Assembly: GCA_014529385.2 (NCBI GenBank)
Contig: CM043963.1
Coordinates: 105,863,912-105,927,911 of the forward strand
DNA from: Adiantum capillus-veneris
Taxonomy: Eukaryota > Streptophyta > Polypodiopsida > Polypodiales > Pteridaceae
Reading direction: 5' to 3'
Length of the DNA stretch: 64,000 bases
Shown here: piece after piece, positions 10,931 to 22,122 of the stretch
How the letters are laid out: each line of letters starts with the position of its first letter
Numbering within the stretch: position 1 is the first letter of the stretch
Notes under the pieces: model-generated
What the model was told of the DNA's origin: nothing
The model's input: the letters and a program-made list of their open reading frames with translations, nothing else
The model's database searches: none
Position numbers and translations under genes: made by a program

Positions 10931-12575
10931 TCATGGGTGAGGTGGATGAAAGAAGGGTGGTGGGGGTCCATATGCTCCGAGAGGAAACAAAGGTCGTGCC
11001 AATGGGGGCAGTGCACCAAATGATGGGGGAACTCCTCCAAATGGCAGAGGGTACGAACCATATGTGGGGGGGGGGGGGGGGGGGGTCTGTAGGTAGTGAA
11101 AGAGGCAATGGATCAACGCCGGGCAGGGCCTCAGATATGGATGCACTGAATGCATTGGGAGATGGTCCAGTTGCACGCCATGTCAAAACTGGGGTCGTAA
11201 AAGTAGTATATGGAGCTGCTACTGCCCCACCCTGATTGCTGAGTGGTGTTGGCAAAGGTGGCTCCAGCGGATGAATCTGCTCTGTCACCTGCTTTGGATG
11301 CTCAGTTACCTGAGCTCTATCACTCCTACAAAACATCAATGTCAAGCCTAAATCAGAAGGTAGACGCTAAGCCGACTCTAGACAAGCACTGAAAACTAAC
11401 CAATCCTTCTCACAACTGATGCAATGACTGCGTAGTAGTAAACATTGTGCTGCCAATGTCCCCACTCGTACAAAATAGTCCAACACAGCATCTCCCATGT
11501 TTGTGAAGGTACCTAGTAGCCATCTACAAAACAACATAAATCTTTAGATTTGTTATATCTCTAATTTTATAGGAACATGAAGAAAAAACATCCAATAAGT
11601 TTCTAGCACCTGGCAAATGCTAGACTCCTCTCAACACCTCTACGATAAGGCTTGCCCATACGATCAAGCATCCACTATGTGGAATCTGTACCTAGTAGCT
11701 TCTCCCACAACATGTCATCATCTGCAAAGAAGCCACGTACATTTGCTGCAATCTCTCCATCCACTCAATCATACCTCGGAAACCAACACCCACCTGTTCT
11801 AGGGGGTGAAAAAATGACTATCAACAAAGTACCAACCTACGAAGAACATTAAAACGTTGATATTTTGAAGTGTGAACATCAAAGATACTATTCAATCAAA
11901 AAAAAAAACAATACCCCTCTACATAGTCTTGAACAGTTGTGCAGCTAGACTCCGGCAGCCGTATGTACAATATCCTCAACAACTGGAAATGAGCTCCCTC
12001 TGCCTTTGAAGTGACAATGGACAGATTTCCTGCACGACATGTCGCCACAACCATGCCATCAACCAAAAGAAACTCTGTTGCCAGAAGGAATGCAACATCC
12101 ACAAGCTCACCCATTGGTTCCATAGAGGAACCCCACCCGTGCTAGCTCCATGTGTCCTAGTGTGTAAGGGAAAGGCCATGTACATCAAACATATACCATC
12201 TAATCTCAAGTTGCGGTTCATCTACCCTGTTTTTGCTAGAGAGCCCAAGAATCTATGTAGTGACTGTATAGAACTGCATGCAATCTTTGTTAGCACTAAA
12301 ATTGATGACATAACTATGAAGGTAAATTAGCGTGGCTTACTTGTCATTGCACAACACATCTGGAATAGCTTTTGCCAAGCACTTGACACTAGCATGCACT
12401 GCAAGGTGGCGTGGCTCTACATCCATATCTGTATGCTCAACATAAGATCAAATATATCTTTCAAGCAATGCTAAAGATAACAACACAACATTAACCATTT
12501 TCATGTACCTAGACGATTTTCTCCGACCACTCTGGCCATGTCCAATAGGTCCTCTCCAACCCTGCCATGTGATGG
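10931..12575 (-). pseudogene. 3' part of SP ParB-like gene (downstream of the D-out insertion)
   Basis: Continuation of the minus-strand gene 49687-52233 on the other side of D-out. The interrupted exon continues from 12575 to a GT donor at 12508 (exon end 12509). Further exon candidates: 12428-12341 (EPRHLAVHASVKCLAKAIP), 12252-11915 (LSSKNRVDEPQLEIRWYMF, GELVDVAFLLATEF, KAEGAHFQLLRILYIRLPE; contains two in-frame TAG), 11523-11412 (DAVLDYFVRVGTLAAQCLL) and a final Pro-rich exon from 11326 (PPTYGSYPLPFGGVPPSFG) whose frame is disturbed by two poly-G/C tracts. I recognise no domain in this half. The hydrophobic pattern of the 12252-11915 exon looks like a genuine folded region. Exon joins are inferred. 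Confidence 0.6.
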
Positions 12576-12587
12576 GGGTGAAAGCAT
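12576..12587 (+). repeat. D-out left terminal inverted repeat
   Basis: GGGTGAAAGCAT. The following bases diverge from the D-in end, but the partner at 49675-49686 is an exact complement over 12 bp. Confidence 0.85.
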
Positions 12588-12603
12588 AGAATGGTGTCTA
12601 AAT

Positions 12604-12627
12604 ACTTGGTGTCCATGGACACCAAGT
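12604..12627. repeat. 24-bp perfect palindrome near the D-out left end
   Basis: ACTTGGTGTCCA (12604-12615) is followed directly by its exact reverse complement (12616-12627), with no spacer. It lies 17 bp inside the terminal repeat, so it could be a transposase or regulatory binding site. Confidence 0.85.
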
Positions 12628-12873
12628 GTATGGATGGCACCAAAGCTCGGCTTTTAAGTCAATAATTTTTAAAAGAATATTGGTAAAAGAATATAGGAAA
12701 GATAACTGACTTCAGGACTCTACTACTTGGATTGAAAGACATGGAGCAGTTAGCACGCGTGGACCTCTCCCTCTTTCTCTCTCTCTCTCTCTCTCTCTCT
12801 TTCTGAGATGGCCTCCAATGCCCATCTCCATCTCTCTCTCTCTCTCTCTCTCTCCTACTCTCCTGTTCAGAAT

Positions 12874-13925
12874 ATGGATGATGGAGACTCTTTTCCTCTC
12901 GCTTTGGTTCCAGCTCATACCTCCTCACAAGCTTTGGTTCCAGCTCATACCTCCTCACAAGCAGCAATGGAGCTTCTTGAACTCAACAATGCAGCACAAA
13001 TGGAGCTTCTTGAACTCAACAATGCAGCACAAATGGATTTCAGTTTACTATTACAACCAGGAAGTTTTTTACGACTTCATTGGCATTCCAAACTACTACA
13101 GACTGTTCCAGGATGGTGGACGAAGGATTTTATGATGAGGCACATGGAATAGATATAGTTCATACGCAGGTGCACTCCAAGAGAAAGGATTTTCTAAATG
13201 AGGATGAAATTATTGGAGTGAGGAAGTATGAAGCACACGCTAAACGTGAGTACAGAAAGCAATGTCATGCAAGAAAGCAAGTACAGCCAAGCATCAACAT
13301 TGGAGCGGAAGATTGTCATAGGGAGAACGTCAATGTACACACAAAGGAAGACAAGAAGCAACATACTATTCAGAATATTGTTCAACACATTGTGAGACAG
13401 TTGCATAGTTACGGGAAAGAAGATAAGAATGCAATTCTTCAAGGTGTTTTCAATGATGATAGAATCTTGCCATTCTGTGAAGATTTGTATCTTCCTGCAA
13501 ATGGTCTTATTTCTGCACTCAAGGTCTCCTTACAGGAATTAAAGATTCCAAAATCAGCTGACGAGATTTTTTTAAAACGAAGCACATTCAGCATGCTGGT
13601 GAATGGATTACTGCATGATAATGGGAGTCGAGGTAGAGGTGTTACTCTACATAAACTGGCAAAGCTATCAAATGTTCATCCAAGGAATTTATATTCAACT
13701 TTGGGTAGACTTGACAACGATCCTATGTCAAGTACGCTGAGTTTCAAATTATGCAAAAGGAATTGTGGAAATGCTGTGTCCTTATCGGAGGAATTGAAGC
13801 AGACAATTATTACATTTTGGATAGAGCACAGTAGGGTGTCTCGAAATAAGAAATATATTTGTCAGAAACGATTGGGCAGAAAACATTATCAAGAGCATCC
13901 CATATACTTACTTGATGAATCTCAG
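12874..13925 (+). pseudogene. D-out gene A, 5' exon(s): N-terminal domain of transposase-like protein
   Basis: An ATG at 12874 opens MDDGDSF... The frame shifts between about 13080 and 13150, then runs to a GT donor at 13926 (GTATAC). Residues after the shift include a basic stretch (KREYRKQCHARKQ) and a helix-rich domain (LPANGLISALKVSLQELKIPKSADEIFLKR, FSMLVNGLL, VHPRNLYSTLGRL). The same order occurs in D-in (19820-20256: NTLNHVKVPRSSDEFFVKKS, MMMLVNG, IHKKNLYSAKHHL), so it is a shared N-terminal, possibly DNA-binding, region. The exon ends in phase 0 and the next exon begins at 40278, also phase 0. The intervening intron of over 26 kb holds the LTR element and D-in. Confidence 0.7.
12901..13032. 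repeat. Two in-frame tandem duplications in D-out gene A
   Basis: A 30-bp unit is repeated exactly twice (12901-12930, 12931-12960; ALVPAHTSSQ), followed by a 33-bp unit repeated exactly twice (12967-12999, 13000-13032; MELLELNNAAQ). Both lengths are multiples of three. Confidence 0.95.
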
Positions 13926-14461
13926 GTATACATGTCTCATTCTTACAATGAATAACTCTCAAGTGAAACATCTCACTCTTATGAATAGCTACCCATTGGG
14001 TGTTATGGACTTGTGTACATGCTACTATATGTGATATGTAGCCAAGTAATGTGTCAAGATATTCCATTGTCTCTACCTAGGCTATTATGTGTGCTATATT
14101 GCACAAGTGTAGCCCAATGTCCCTGTCTATGCTATAAGTGTGCCATGTAAAAGGACTCTATTGTAGTAAGATAGCAACATATGTGCTATACAGTAAAATT
14201 GTGTGTAAGAATAGCACAATTTTCTCGTCTATGATATGATGTGTGGTATGTGAAAGAGCTATATTACATATTGAGAGCACTATGTGTGCCATATAGCATT
14301 AGTGTGTGTAATAAGGTCCCTATCTATGCTATTATGTCATAGTATTTCTTGTAGTATGAGTGCTATATAGCATAACTATGTGTAATAATAGCACGATGGT
14401 CCTGTCTATGCTATTATGTGTGCCATGTAGTAGGACTCTATTAGAGTATGACAACATCATG
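13926..14461. repeat. D-out intron array of ctatgctattatgtgtgctat-type repeats
   Basis: Imperfect short repeats built on 'ctatgctattatgtg' and 'tgctatatagca' fill the intron here and resume after the LTR insertion (18857-19018) and after D-in (39951-40260). The block 13860-14465 is duplicated at 42590-43222. No coding signal. Confidence 0.85.
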
Positions 14462-14466
14462 TCTAC

Positions 14467-14619
14467 TGTGAGACCAGCGGGTAGACAGACATGCGAATAA
14501 CCTCCCAACCATCCTATGTATAGGCCCTTGGCCCTCTTGCATATATAGACCCCTTTACTGCATGTGTGTCTGGCACATTGCCCGGGCCGTGCCCGTCTAG
14601 TCCTCCCCTTGGCATGACA
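14467..14619 (-). repeat. 3' LTR (minus orientation)
   Basis: 153 bp, closely matching 18687-18851. Contains the TATATAGACCCC word and the terminal CATGACA. Confidence 0.88.
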
Positions 14620-17600
14620 TTACTCCCCCCTTGGAGAAGCATTTTCGTCCTCGAAAACACAGGTGGTGGTATCTTCATAAGAACACTAATGTTTTCCACC
14701 GTGGCATCCCTCGTGGATCCAACGGTTCGTTGAATCGGAACTCGTTTCAGTGGGAGGTTCAATGAAATCAAGAGTAACATCTTGATTTTCCACATTGTTG
14801 TCCCTGTGCAACCGTCTTGGTTAACCGACCCATAATCAAAAGAGCGTGAAGACTCCATTTAGAACTCTCTTGAGAATGCTAAACGAGTTATCACAACTAA
14901 GAGGTGTCTAACTGCATACCCAAGTTTCAGACTTTCTGAAGGTACTGGAATGTGCAATACAACCGCGGCTCATCTTTCCATGAAAGTACTATGCTGACAT
15001 ACTCATCAGCAGCAACCAATTCCTTGACTCGCTGTGGTTTCTTGCCAGTATCCAACCTCATCAAAACTGATAATTAAGGTTGATAACTTGAGAATAACAG
15101 GCAGAGACTAAAACTAGCCGTAACATGCCTTTCATCATATGAAGTAAACTCCAAACCAGAAAGGTAACCGATCCAGTTGTTTCACTTCTTGCTAACGTAT
15201 GCACATAGCATATCCTTTAGCGTTGTTTACTAACGTATGCACTTTGCATATCCTTTAGTACTAAATAGAATGCTTGTAGGCTGCCCATCCTACGCGGGAT
15301 GAATAGCAGCAGTAAGAGTGAGGTGCTTTCCCCCCAACCACTTACAGAAAGTGGTCCACGACTGAAGAAAAACTATGACTCAATCATTGAGTATCCAGCC
15401 ATATACTCGATATGGAATGGAGAAAACCAACTAGGGTGAAAGCAGATTGGAGTTTCAAGCATCCAATCACAAACACGCAGACTTAGCCATCACCTTGTAT
15501 GGAACCCATACTAAATCTACAAGAGAAATTGCACTGACAGTGCAAAAAATTGTAGAAACAATAATCTCCATGAATTGCATGCCGTTCCGAATAAATTTGT
15601 GTTAAACACTAGGGCCCATAGCACCTAGTGTGCATGCATTTAACGCAAACATATCCGAACTGCAATTCAATGACGAGACTTTCCACTGTACTTACGTGAA
15701 AATCTTGCAACAAAAGTTGGACCATAATAGAATGTGACAACCCGGTCACACCTAGGAACCAACCATGAGACCTCATGAACGTAGCATACTTTGCTATATG
15801 TAGAAACAACCCTCCATTAAGGTGGTTTCACAGCACTTGTAATCACAACAAGTCTGTACTTAGTACCCGACAATTTTTGGCCACTGAAATTGTACCTGAT
15901 ACTGTGTGCTTCGAATGGTCTAATGAACGGATGTGACCAGCACCTAGGGACTTCGTCGCGACACATCATGAAGAATTGGGCGCCAGTGTCAGTCCCAGAG
16001 ACTCATATTCTCCACATGTGGAATATGGCTCAAGTAAGGATGTCAGGAAAAGTGACATCCATCAAGTACGAGCTGTACTTGTGTGTGGAGGTAACGATAA
16101 ACACTCTGCGTCAAGAGTGAGAGGGACCCTCATTATCATGCTCCACATTGGCTAAACTGAACTCCTTGAGTTCCTAGACCATGTTGTATCCCATGTGACA
16201 ACATGTGCCCAATCGAACCCTACAACTAGGTTCGTAACAACATAATGTATAGTGGACACTACGATCCAAAATACTCTATTCCAACATGCCCTTGGCATGG
16301 CTTTGAAATATTCAAGCGTATTTATACGACCTGCACCGTATACATAATGATTGGAATCAACCAAAAAAGTTGAATTTGTCCACTACCGCGTGGTAGATTG
16401 AGAAATTCGTTCCTTGAAAGGCTGACTGGGAGAGATCAAACTGAAATCCTCAATGCCTATGGGGTGATGTAGCAGTCACCCGCCGGGTCGTACCCCAAAA
16501 CAATATGTCCATAGACACTCTGTAGTGCTATAGAGAGAAGAGGGAATCCACACAAGTGGACTACCTAGCTCTGGTGGACAGCCATGCTGTCGCAACTGAT
16601 TGCTGCATCTATACTTCCTTGTAGAGATCAGCGGAGGTGAGTTGAAGATTATCAAAAACTCAACTTGAGTGTCGCACTGAAAACATGTAGTGCAAAAATG
16701 ACACCCTAAACATCCGTAATGACAAGACTCTTGCTTGTCCATTAACGTTGATGTGTACTCCCTTGGGTAGATCTGTGCAATCTGGAGAAAAATCACCCAA
16801 AGAATGCCAATAGTTGGGTCTTACCCTTGGCCTGATAGTGACTCTTAGTCTGTGTGGCTCATAGCCCTTGTGTCGTTGAAGACGAATTGGAGTAGCATCT
16901 TAGCCACGTGTTAGCTAAGAGCTAGAGCACCTTGGCTCAGGCTGACTCATGAGCAAAACACATATCAAAAGCTTCTTAGAAGATTTTAATTTTTCCCTTA
17001 AAGAGAGAGAGAACGAGAGAAGAAGAGCATGCTGGGCTGAGGAACTTTCCTTAAGTTTCTAGAGTGTGTGCCCAAGATGTGTGCTCTTACGCATCTTATG
17101 CCTGACTTGCAGCTTATCGTATAAGCATTCCACAATTTTCCGGGATGACTCGTTCATTGAGAGAGATAATAGAACAACAAAAAACTCATCCTAACTCACC
17201 TACCTTGTAGGGATCGTGATTGTATGAGTACGACTTAGCTTTGGCACTTTGCCTGTAAAATAAGTCCTAGATTGAGGTTCCTTTTAGTATTGTTGGGTGT
17301 TGATAACAACCAACCATCAGGTTCAACAATCCATCACTTAGTCTGTCCGTGACAGAGTTGCGAGTGTGATAGCGGAAGCTTAATCTATGAAGTGGTGGAC
17401 TCCATGCCACTTGCTTAGCATGCCTTGCATGCAAAAGCGTAAGCCCTTGGCTAATATGATGGCCTCAAGCGTGAGAGCCGAAACCAAAAGTGCCTTGCAC
17501 AATCTGCATTGGTAGTGGTACATCATAATGGGATATCACCACACCTAAAATGGGAGCAAACTGCTGGTCATACCAGTTTCCCAAACTTGTGTGCCAACGC

Positions 17601-18673
17601 CCGTGATTCCAGGTCAATGGGCTGTAACACGGCACAAGGGAGAAGCCTTGCTTCGTGTAAAATTGCCAAAGCACTTTGATTTTTACAATGACAGTGATTG
17701 CCAAGGAAAGTGTAAACATGGAAAAAACAAGAAAAACTTAAACTTGGCTAACCTGGTTGTTGCTGTAACCAGTTGTCCCGAGATTTTGTAGGAGAAAACT
17801 TGCTCACAGATGGCTCATAGCCATATCTGATGTCTCATAGATGGTTGATAGCCATATTTGCTGTGCGAGTGGGAGTTGTTGTGTACAAAACTACGTCTTC
17901 TTATGTCAGATACATCCGTCGTGTACGGAATGAAATATCCTACAGACAGTGCCATATCCTTCCCAAGTTGTATGCTCATAGCATATGCCAAACGTGGGGA
18001 GTGTCAATGCAAGAAACCTAATTTGAAGCCTTGCTTCATAGAAATATGTTTGTGCTGACAGCCAACAGATGTGGCTGCAGATATCATAACAAAAAGAATC
18101 GACCTTGTCGAGCAATTTCACGTGAAATTAACTAGTATTGTGTGGCAAGCATCCTCTGTCAGTTTGTAGAAACAGTGACAAGGAGTCAGCCATGGCGAGC
18201 AACATGCCCCCACAAATTGAAGCCTTGCTTCACAGACCAGCTGTTGGGCTCATAGCCAACGTATGCTCCTTCCATGATATAACTCGAATTGCAAATACCG
18301 TTGCGTGGTAAGTATTCGTCACCGTCTGCTAGAAGCGGCGACAAGGAGCCAGCCCTACGGAGCACCTTGGCTCCCTTCATGTCAGAGAGCAATAGGTTGT
18401 GCCAATCTCCTTGAGATTCTAGACCGTGGCGTCGCCATAGCAAGCAATCACATGCGAATCAAAAATGTAAAACAACTACATACCTCATGAATTGCGTGAC
18501 AACTTGGAGTACCATGGTGTCGATCTCTAGCAGCATGCATGAGCACGCATGCCAATATATGCCATGTCGTGGAGCCTTGATTCCATGGCATCATAACATA
18601 CATGCACCATGTGGTCGGCCTTTCCCCTTTCAACTCTGAGTCAACTCCTGCAATTTGCCATGCATACAAATGT
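14620..18673. other. Interior of the LARD-like element, no coding
   Basis: No frame exceeds about 110 codons and none resembles Gag or Pol. The near-palindrome GAAGCCTTGCTTC occurs three times (17642-17654, 18025-18037, 18219-18231), each followed by related 'catagccaa' sequence, suggesting a decayed repeat of about 200-380 bp near the primer-site end. Confidence 0.7.
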
Positions 18674-18685
18674 GCTCTGATACCA
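18674..18685 (-). other. Primer-binding site (initiator Met tRNA type)
   Basis: Minus strand TGGTATCAGAGC, one base inside the 5' LTR. It is the same 12-mer as the copia primer site at 30252-30263. Confidence 0.9.
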
Positions 18686-18686
18686 A

Positions 18687-18851
18687 TGTGAGACCAGCGG
18701 GTAGACAGACATGCGAATAACCTCCCAACCATCCCATATATAGGCCCTTGGACAGGCCCCTGGCCCTCTTCCATATATAGACCCCTTTACTGCATGTGTG
18801 TCCGGCACATTGCCCGGACCGTGCCCGTCTAGTCCTACCCTTGGCATGACA
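18687..18851 (-). repeat. 5' LTR (minus orientation)
   Basis: 165 bp. Pairs with 14467-14619 and abuts TSD TCTAC at 18852. Confidence 0.88.
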
Positions 18852-19018
18852 TCTACTATATAGCAGACATGTGTGTATAATAGCATAATATACCTATCTA
18901 TGGTATTATGTGTGCTATTAGATTATATAATATTATGAGAGCACTATGTGTGCTACTTAGCAGATGTTAGTGTAATAGTAGCCCAGTATCCATGTCTATG
19001 CTATTATGTGTGCTATGT

Positions 19019-19040
19019 GGGTGAAAGCATGTATAGGTGG
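19019..19040 (+). repeat. D-in left terminal inverted repeat
   Basis: Exact 22-bp complement of 39925-39946. Confidence 0.92.
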
Positions 19041-19249
19041 CCTAGAAAGTAATTTCAAGGACATTGTTTTTTTGCGCTTAAAAGTGGGTGTTTTAAAAGT
19101 GCTTCAAATCTCAAAAATAATATCACTCTCCTAAGGTACGTCAATTAAGTCTCTTAACATACCACAATTAATGAAACTAAATGTAATTTACTGCTGAACG
19201 CTGGATTATTGTCCGTCGCTTCTTTCCCACTACAACCTGTCTGAGCTTT

Positions 19250-19470
19250 CTTTGTCTCCGAGATCTCTCTTGGAGCTCTATCTAGCTCCTCTCTGTCTCT
19301 CTCTCACAGAGCTCTTGCTGAGCTTTCTGTATCGCTCAGCCCCCCCCCCCCCCCCTCTCTCTGTTTCTCTCTCTAAGCATGGCTCTTCTTGTGTCTGAGC
19401 TTGCCCTCATCTCTCTCTCTCAGCACTCTTTCTTTCTCTCTCACGAACTCTATCTCTATAGGTTCCTCTT
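19250..19470. repeat. CT-rich leader of D-in with poly-C
   Basis: CT-rich sequence with a 15-base C tract (about 19340-19354). The same relative position in D-out (12770-12855) is also CT-rich, so this is probably the 5' untranslated region of gene A. Confidence 0.5.
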
Positions 19471-19627
19471 CTACTTTATGATTCTTGAGGTATGTAAACA
19501 CTTATTATGCTTTGTTAGTATCTTGCTAATTAGTGCAAGAAGTGCCATGTATTAATTAAAAGTATAGCATGTAGTTATGATTTGTATTGTATTTCTTGTA
19601 GAGCAATCCTTTGAAAGTACTGCAACA

Positions 19628-20350
19628 ATGGAGCACAGTGAAGAACTGTCTATCAGCTCATCGTCATTGAGTAGAGAAGATCAACTTCAACGCAAAAAAT
19701 TAATGAGGGAATATTGGGCTGCTCAGAAACGAAAGCAACGTAAGGCAACGGTCAACTTTGTGACGGAAAGCAATACGGGGGAGATGGATGAAAGAGAGAA
19801 ATGAAGGATATGTCAATCTATGGTACAACACTTTGATACATTAACCATGGGAATGGATGCAAGTGGTAGGAAGGAAATCTTTGATGAACTTCTTCAACAT
19901 CCTCGCTTCCTTACTATGCAGAGTAAATCCAAAGAGTTGGAAGCAATTATGATGAGAAACATCCGCAACACTTTGAATCATGTGAAGGTCCCAAGATCTT
20001 CAGACGAGTTTTTTGTGAAGAAATCAGCAATGATGATGTTGGTGAATGGTGGAAGCAAGGAGCAAAACGCTGACATGAGCATACCGCAAGCTGCCAAGCT
20101 TATGGGGATCCACAAAAAAAACTTATATTCAGCCAAACATCACTTAATAGTGTCAAGTGAATCCGATGGTTCGTTCCCTGCATCTGCGTGTCATAGAGAT
20201 GATGCACAGAGAACTCACATCACTCAAACTGTTAAAGACATAGTCTTTCAATTTTGGACATACCCAATGCTAATAGACGTGTTTTACAAACTTGTAGGGG
20301 TGTTAAAGGTGCAAACGTTTTTGGTGGTGGAGCTCACTTTTTCCAAGTGA
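19628..20350 (+). pseudogene. D-in gene A, 5' exon(s): N-terminal domain
   Basis: An ATG at 19628 opens a charged N-terminus (MEHSEELSISS, then QLQRKKLMREYWAAQKRKQR). A TGA at 19802-19804 interrupts it in frame. The same frame continues through MVQHFDTLTMGMD to the helix-rich domain shared with D-out (PRSSDEFFVKKS...LVNGGSKEQ...IPQAAKLMGIHKKNLYSA). The match degrades after about 20256, and 20260-20350 is likely intron. The next exon begins at 22123. This is probably the DNA-binding half of the transposase. Confidence 0.7.
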
Positions 20351-20399
20351 TGTAGCAGCTTTTAGTCATGGTGCAACAGTTATAGTAGTGCCATAGAAT

Positions 20400-22100
20400 T
20401 TTTACTGCTGCTGCACGAATGGTGCCCACCACCTTATGATGGTAACCAAAACCATATTAGTGGAGTTTGAACACATTTTGTTAGTAAACACTTACAAGTG
20501 CTGTCACACCACAATGAAGCGGTGAACACAACACTTACACATGTAAAAACCACTTTCACGTGGTGTCTGATTGCATTCAAGTGGTGAGAAGCCACTTTCA
20601 TGTGCTGAGTAACTACGTCAGTCCATCACTCCACGCAAGTGGTGAGGCACCACTCCCAAGTGGTGTGACACCACTTTCAAGTAGTAGCTAAAACCTTATC
20701 ACTGCACTCAAGTGGAAAGTTCCCGCTTTCAAGTGGCCAGAGACCGCATTCAAGTGACAAGAAAACATGTTAAAGTGGTGACTGCCCACTTTGAACTAGT
20801 TTCTCACTACTCTCAAGTGGTCATCAAGTGGTGAGACACCACTTTCATGTGCAAAGTACTATGTTAGTCATCACTCCATGCAAGTGGTGAGACACCACTC
20901 CCAAGTGGCCAAACACCGCATTCCAATGACTTGAATCCGCGTTCAAGGGGTGACTGCCTACTTTGAACTAGTTGCTCACCATTCTCAACTGGTCATCAAG
21001 TGGTGAGATACCACTTTCAAGTGATAGCTTAAACCTAGTCACTGCAATCAAGCCACAAGCTCCCGCTTTCAAGTGGCCAGACACCGCATTCAAGTGATCA
21101 GAATCAGCGTTCAAGTGGTGATTGCCCACTTTGAAGTAGTTGCTCACTAATTTCAAGTGGTCTTCAAGTGGTGAGACACCACTTTCATGTGCTAAGTCAC
21201 TACGTCAGTCATCACTCCATACAAGTGATGAGGCACCACTCCCAAGTGGCAAGACACCACTTTCAAGTGGTAGCTAAAACCTTGTCATTGCAATCAAGCG
21301 GCAAGTTCCCACTTTCAAGTGGACAAAAACCGCATTCAAGTGACCAGAATCAACGTTCAAGTGGTGACTGCCCACTTTGAAGTAGTTGCTCACCACTCTC
21401 AAGTGGTCATGGAGAACTTTTCACAAGAGCTTCTCCACTTCCAAGTTGTGTTGGACCACTATCTAGTTCTGATGCTGGTCTGCCACCTAGTATTTTGTCC
21501 CTCCCAGCTACTTTTTAAGTGCTAGATTTTAACTGGTGACTGGCCACTTTGAACTAGTCGCTCACCACTCTAAAGTGGTCATCAAACACTTTTCACAAGC
21601 GCTCCTCCACTTTCAAGTTGTGTTGGACTACTATCTAGTGCTAATGCTGGTCTGTCGCCGAGTATTTTGTCCCTCCTAGCTACTTTTTAAGTGCTAGTTC
21701 TGAACTTCCCCAGAACTTTCATGTCCTTACTCACCACTTTTTAATCGTTGCCCACCATATTCAAGCAGTGCACACCTTTTTTTATTGGCGGTTCATCACC
21801 GTCAAGTGGTTTGAATTCACTTTTAAGTCGTGCCAAACCACTTTTTAGTTACGCTGAATGCGGTTTCTCACCACTATTAAGTTGTCCTCACACAACCTCT
21901 TAATATTCTACGTTTTGTATGGTTACTAGTTTCTACACTAATTTGTATTTGTGGTGCATTATTTTCACAGGTAAAACAATACCACTGAATGTATCATTAC
22001 TAGTTTTTAGTGGTGCACACTAGTTTTTAGTGATATAGAATCACTTTTTAATGTTTTGAAACAATTTAACTAGTTTTGAATGCTAAGTTTATTTTTAACA
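20400..22100. repeat. D-in intron array of AAGTGGTG/CACCACTT palindromic repeats
   Basis: Dozens of 'caccactttcaagtggtg', 'caagtggtgactgcccactt' and 'ccgcattcaagtg' words, alternating in orientation. Two segments of about 180 bp (around 21360-21540 and 21530-21710) repeat the order 'gactg-ccactttgaa-tagt-gctcaccactc' to 'ttcacaag'. Unlike D-out, whose intron has a different repeat word. No coding. Confidence 0.92.
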
Positions 22101-22122
22101 TTTGTATACATGTATATTGCAG

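Larger units (their letters stand above)
14467..18851 (-). mobile_element. Non-coding LTR retrotransposon (LARD-like), TSD TCTAC
   Basis: Direct terminal repeats at 14467-14619 (153 bp) and 18687-18851 (165 bp; 12 bp longer through a small internal duplication of 'ggccc'-type sequence). They begin TGTGAGACC and end CATGACA, read inverted as TGTCATG...GGTCTCACA. TCTAC is duplicated at 14462-14466 and 18852-18856. The primer-binding complement sits one base inside the right LTR, so the element is on the minus strand. A purine-rich tract (AAGGGGGGAG on minus, about 14622-14634) lies inside the left LTR as expected. No gag or pol coding is visible in 4.07 kb of interior, so it depends on another element for movement. 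Confidence 0.88.

Noticed and set aside
10875-12330. MED16 or a WD40 protein as identity of the GELVDVAFLLATEF exon
   Set aside because: I compared it with what I remember of plant Mediator subunits and found no convincing match; left as unknown.
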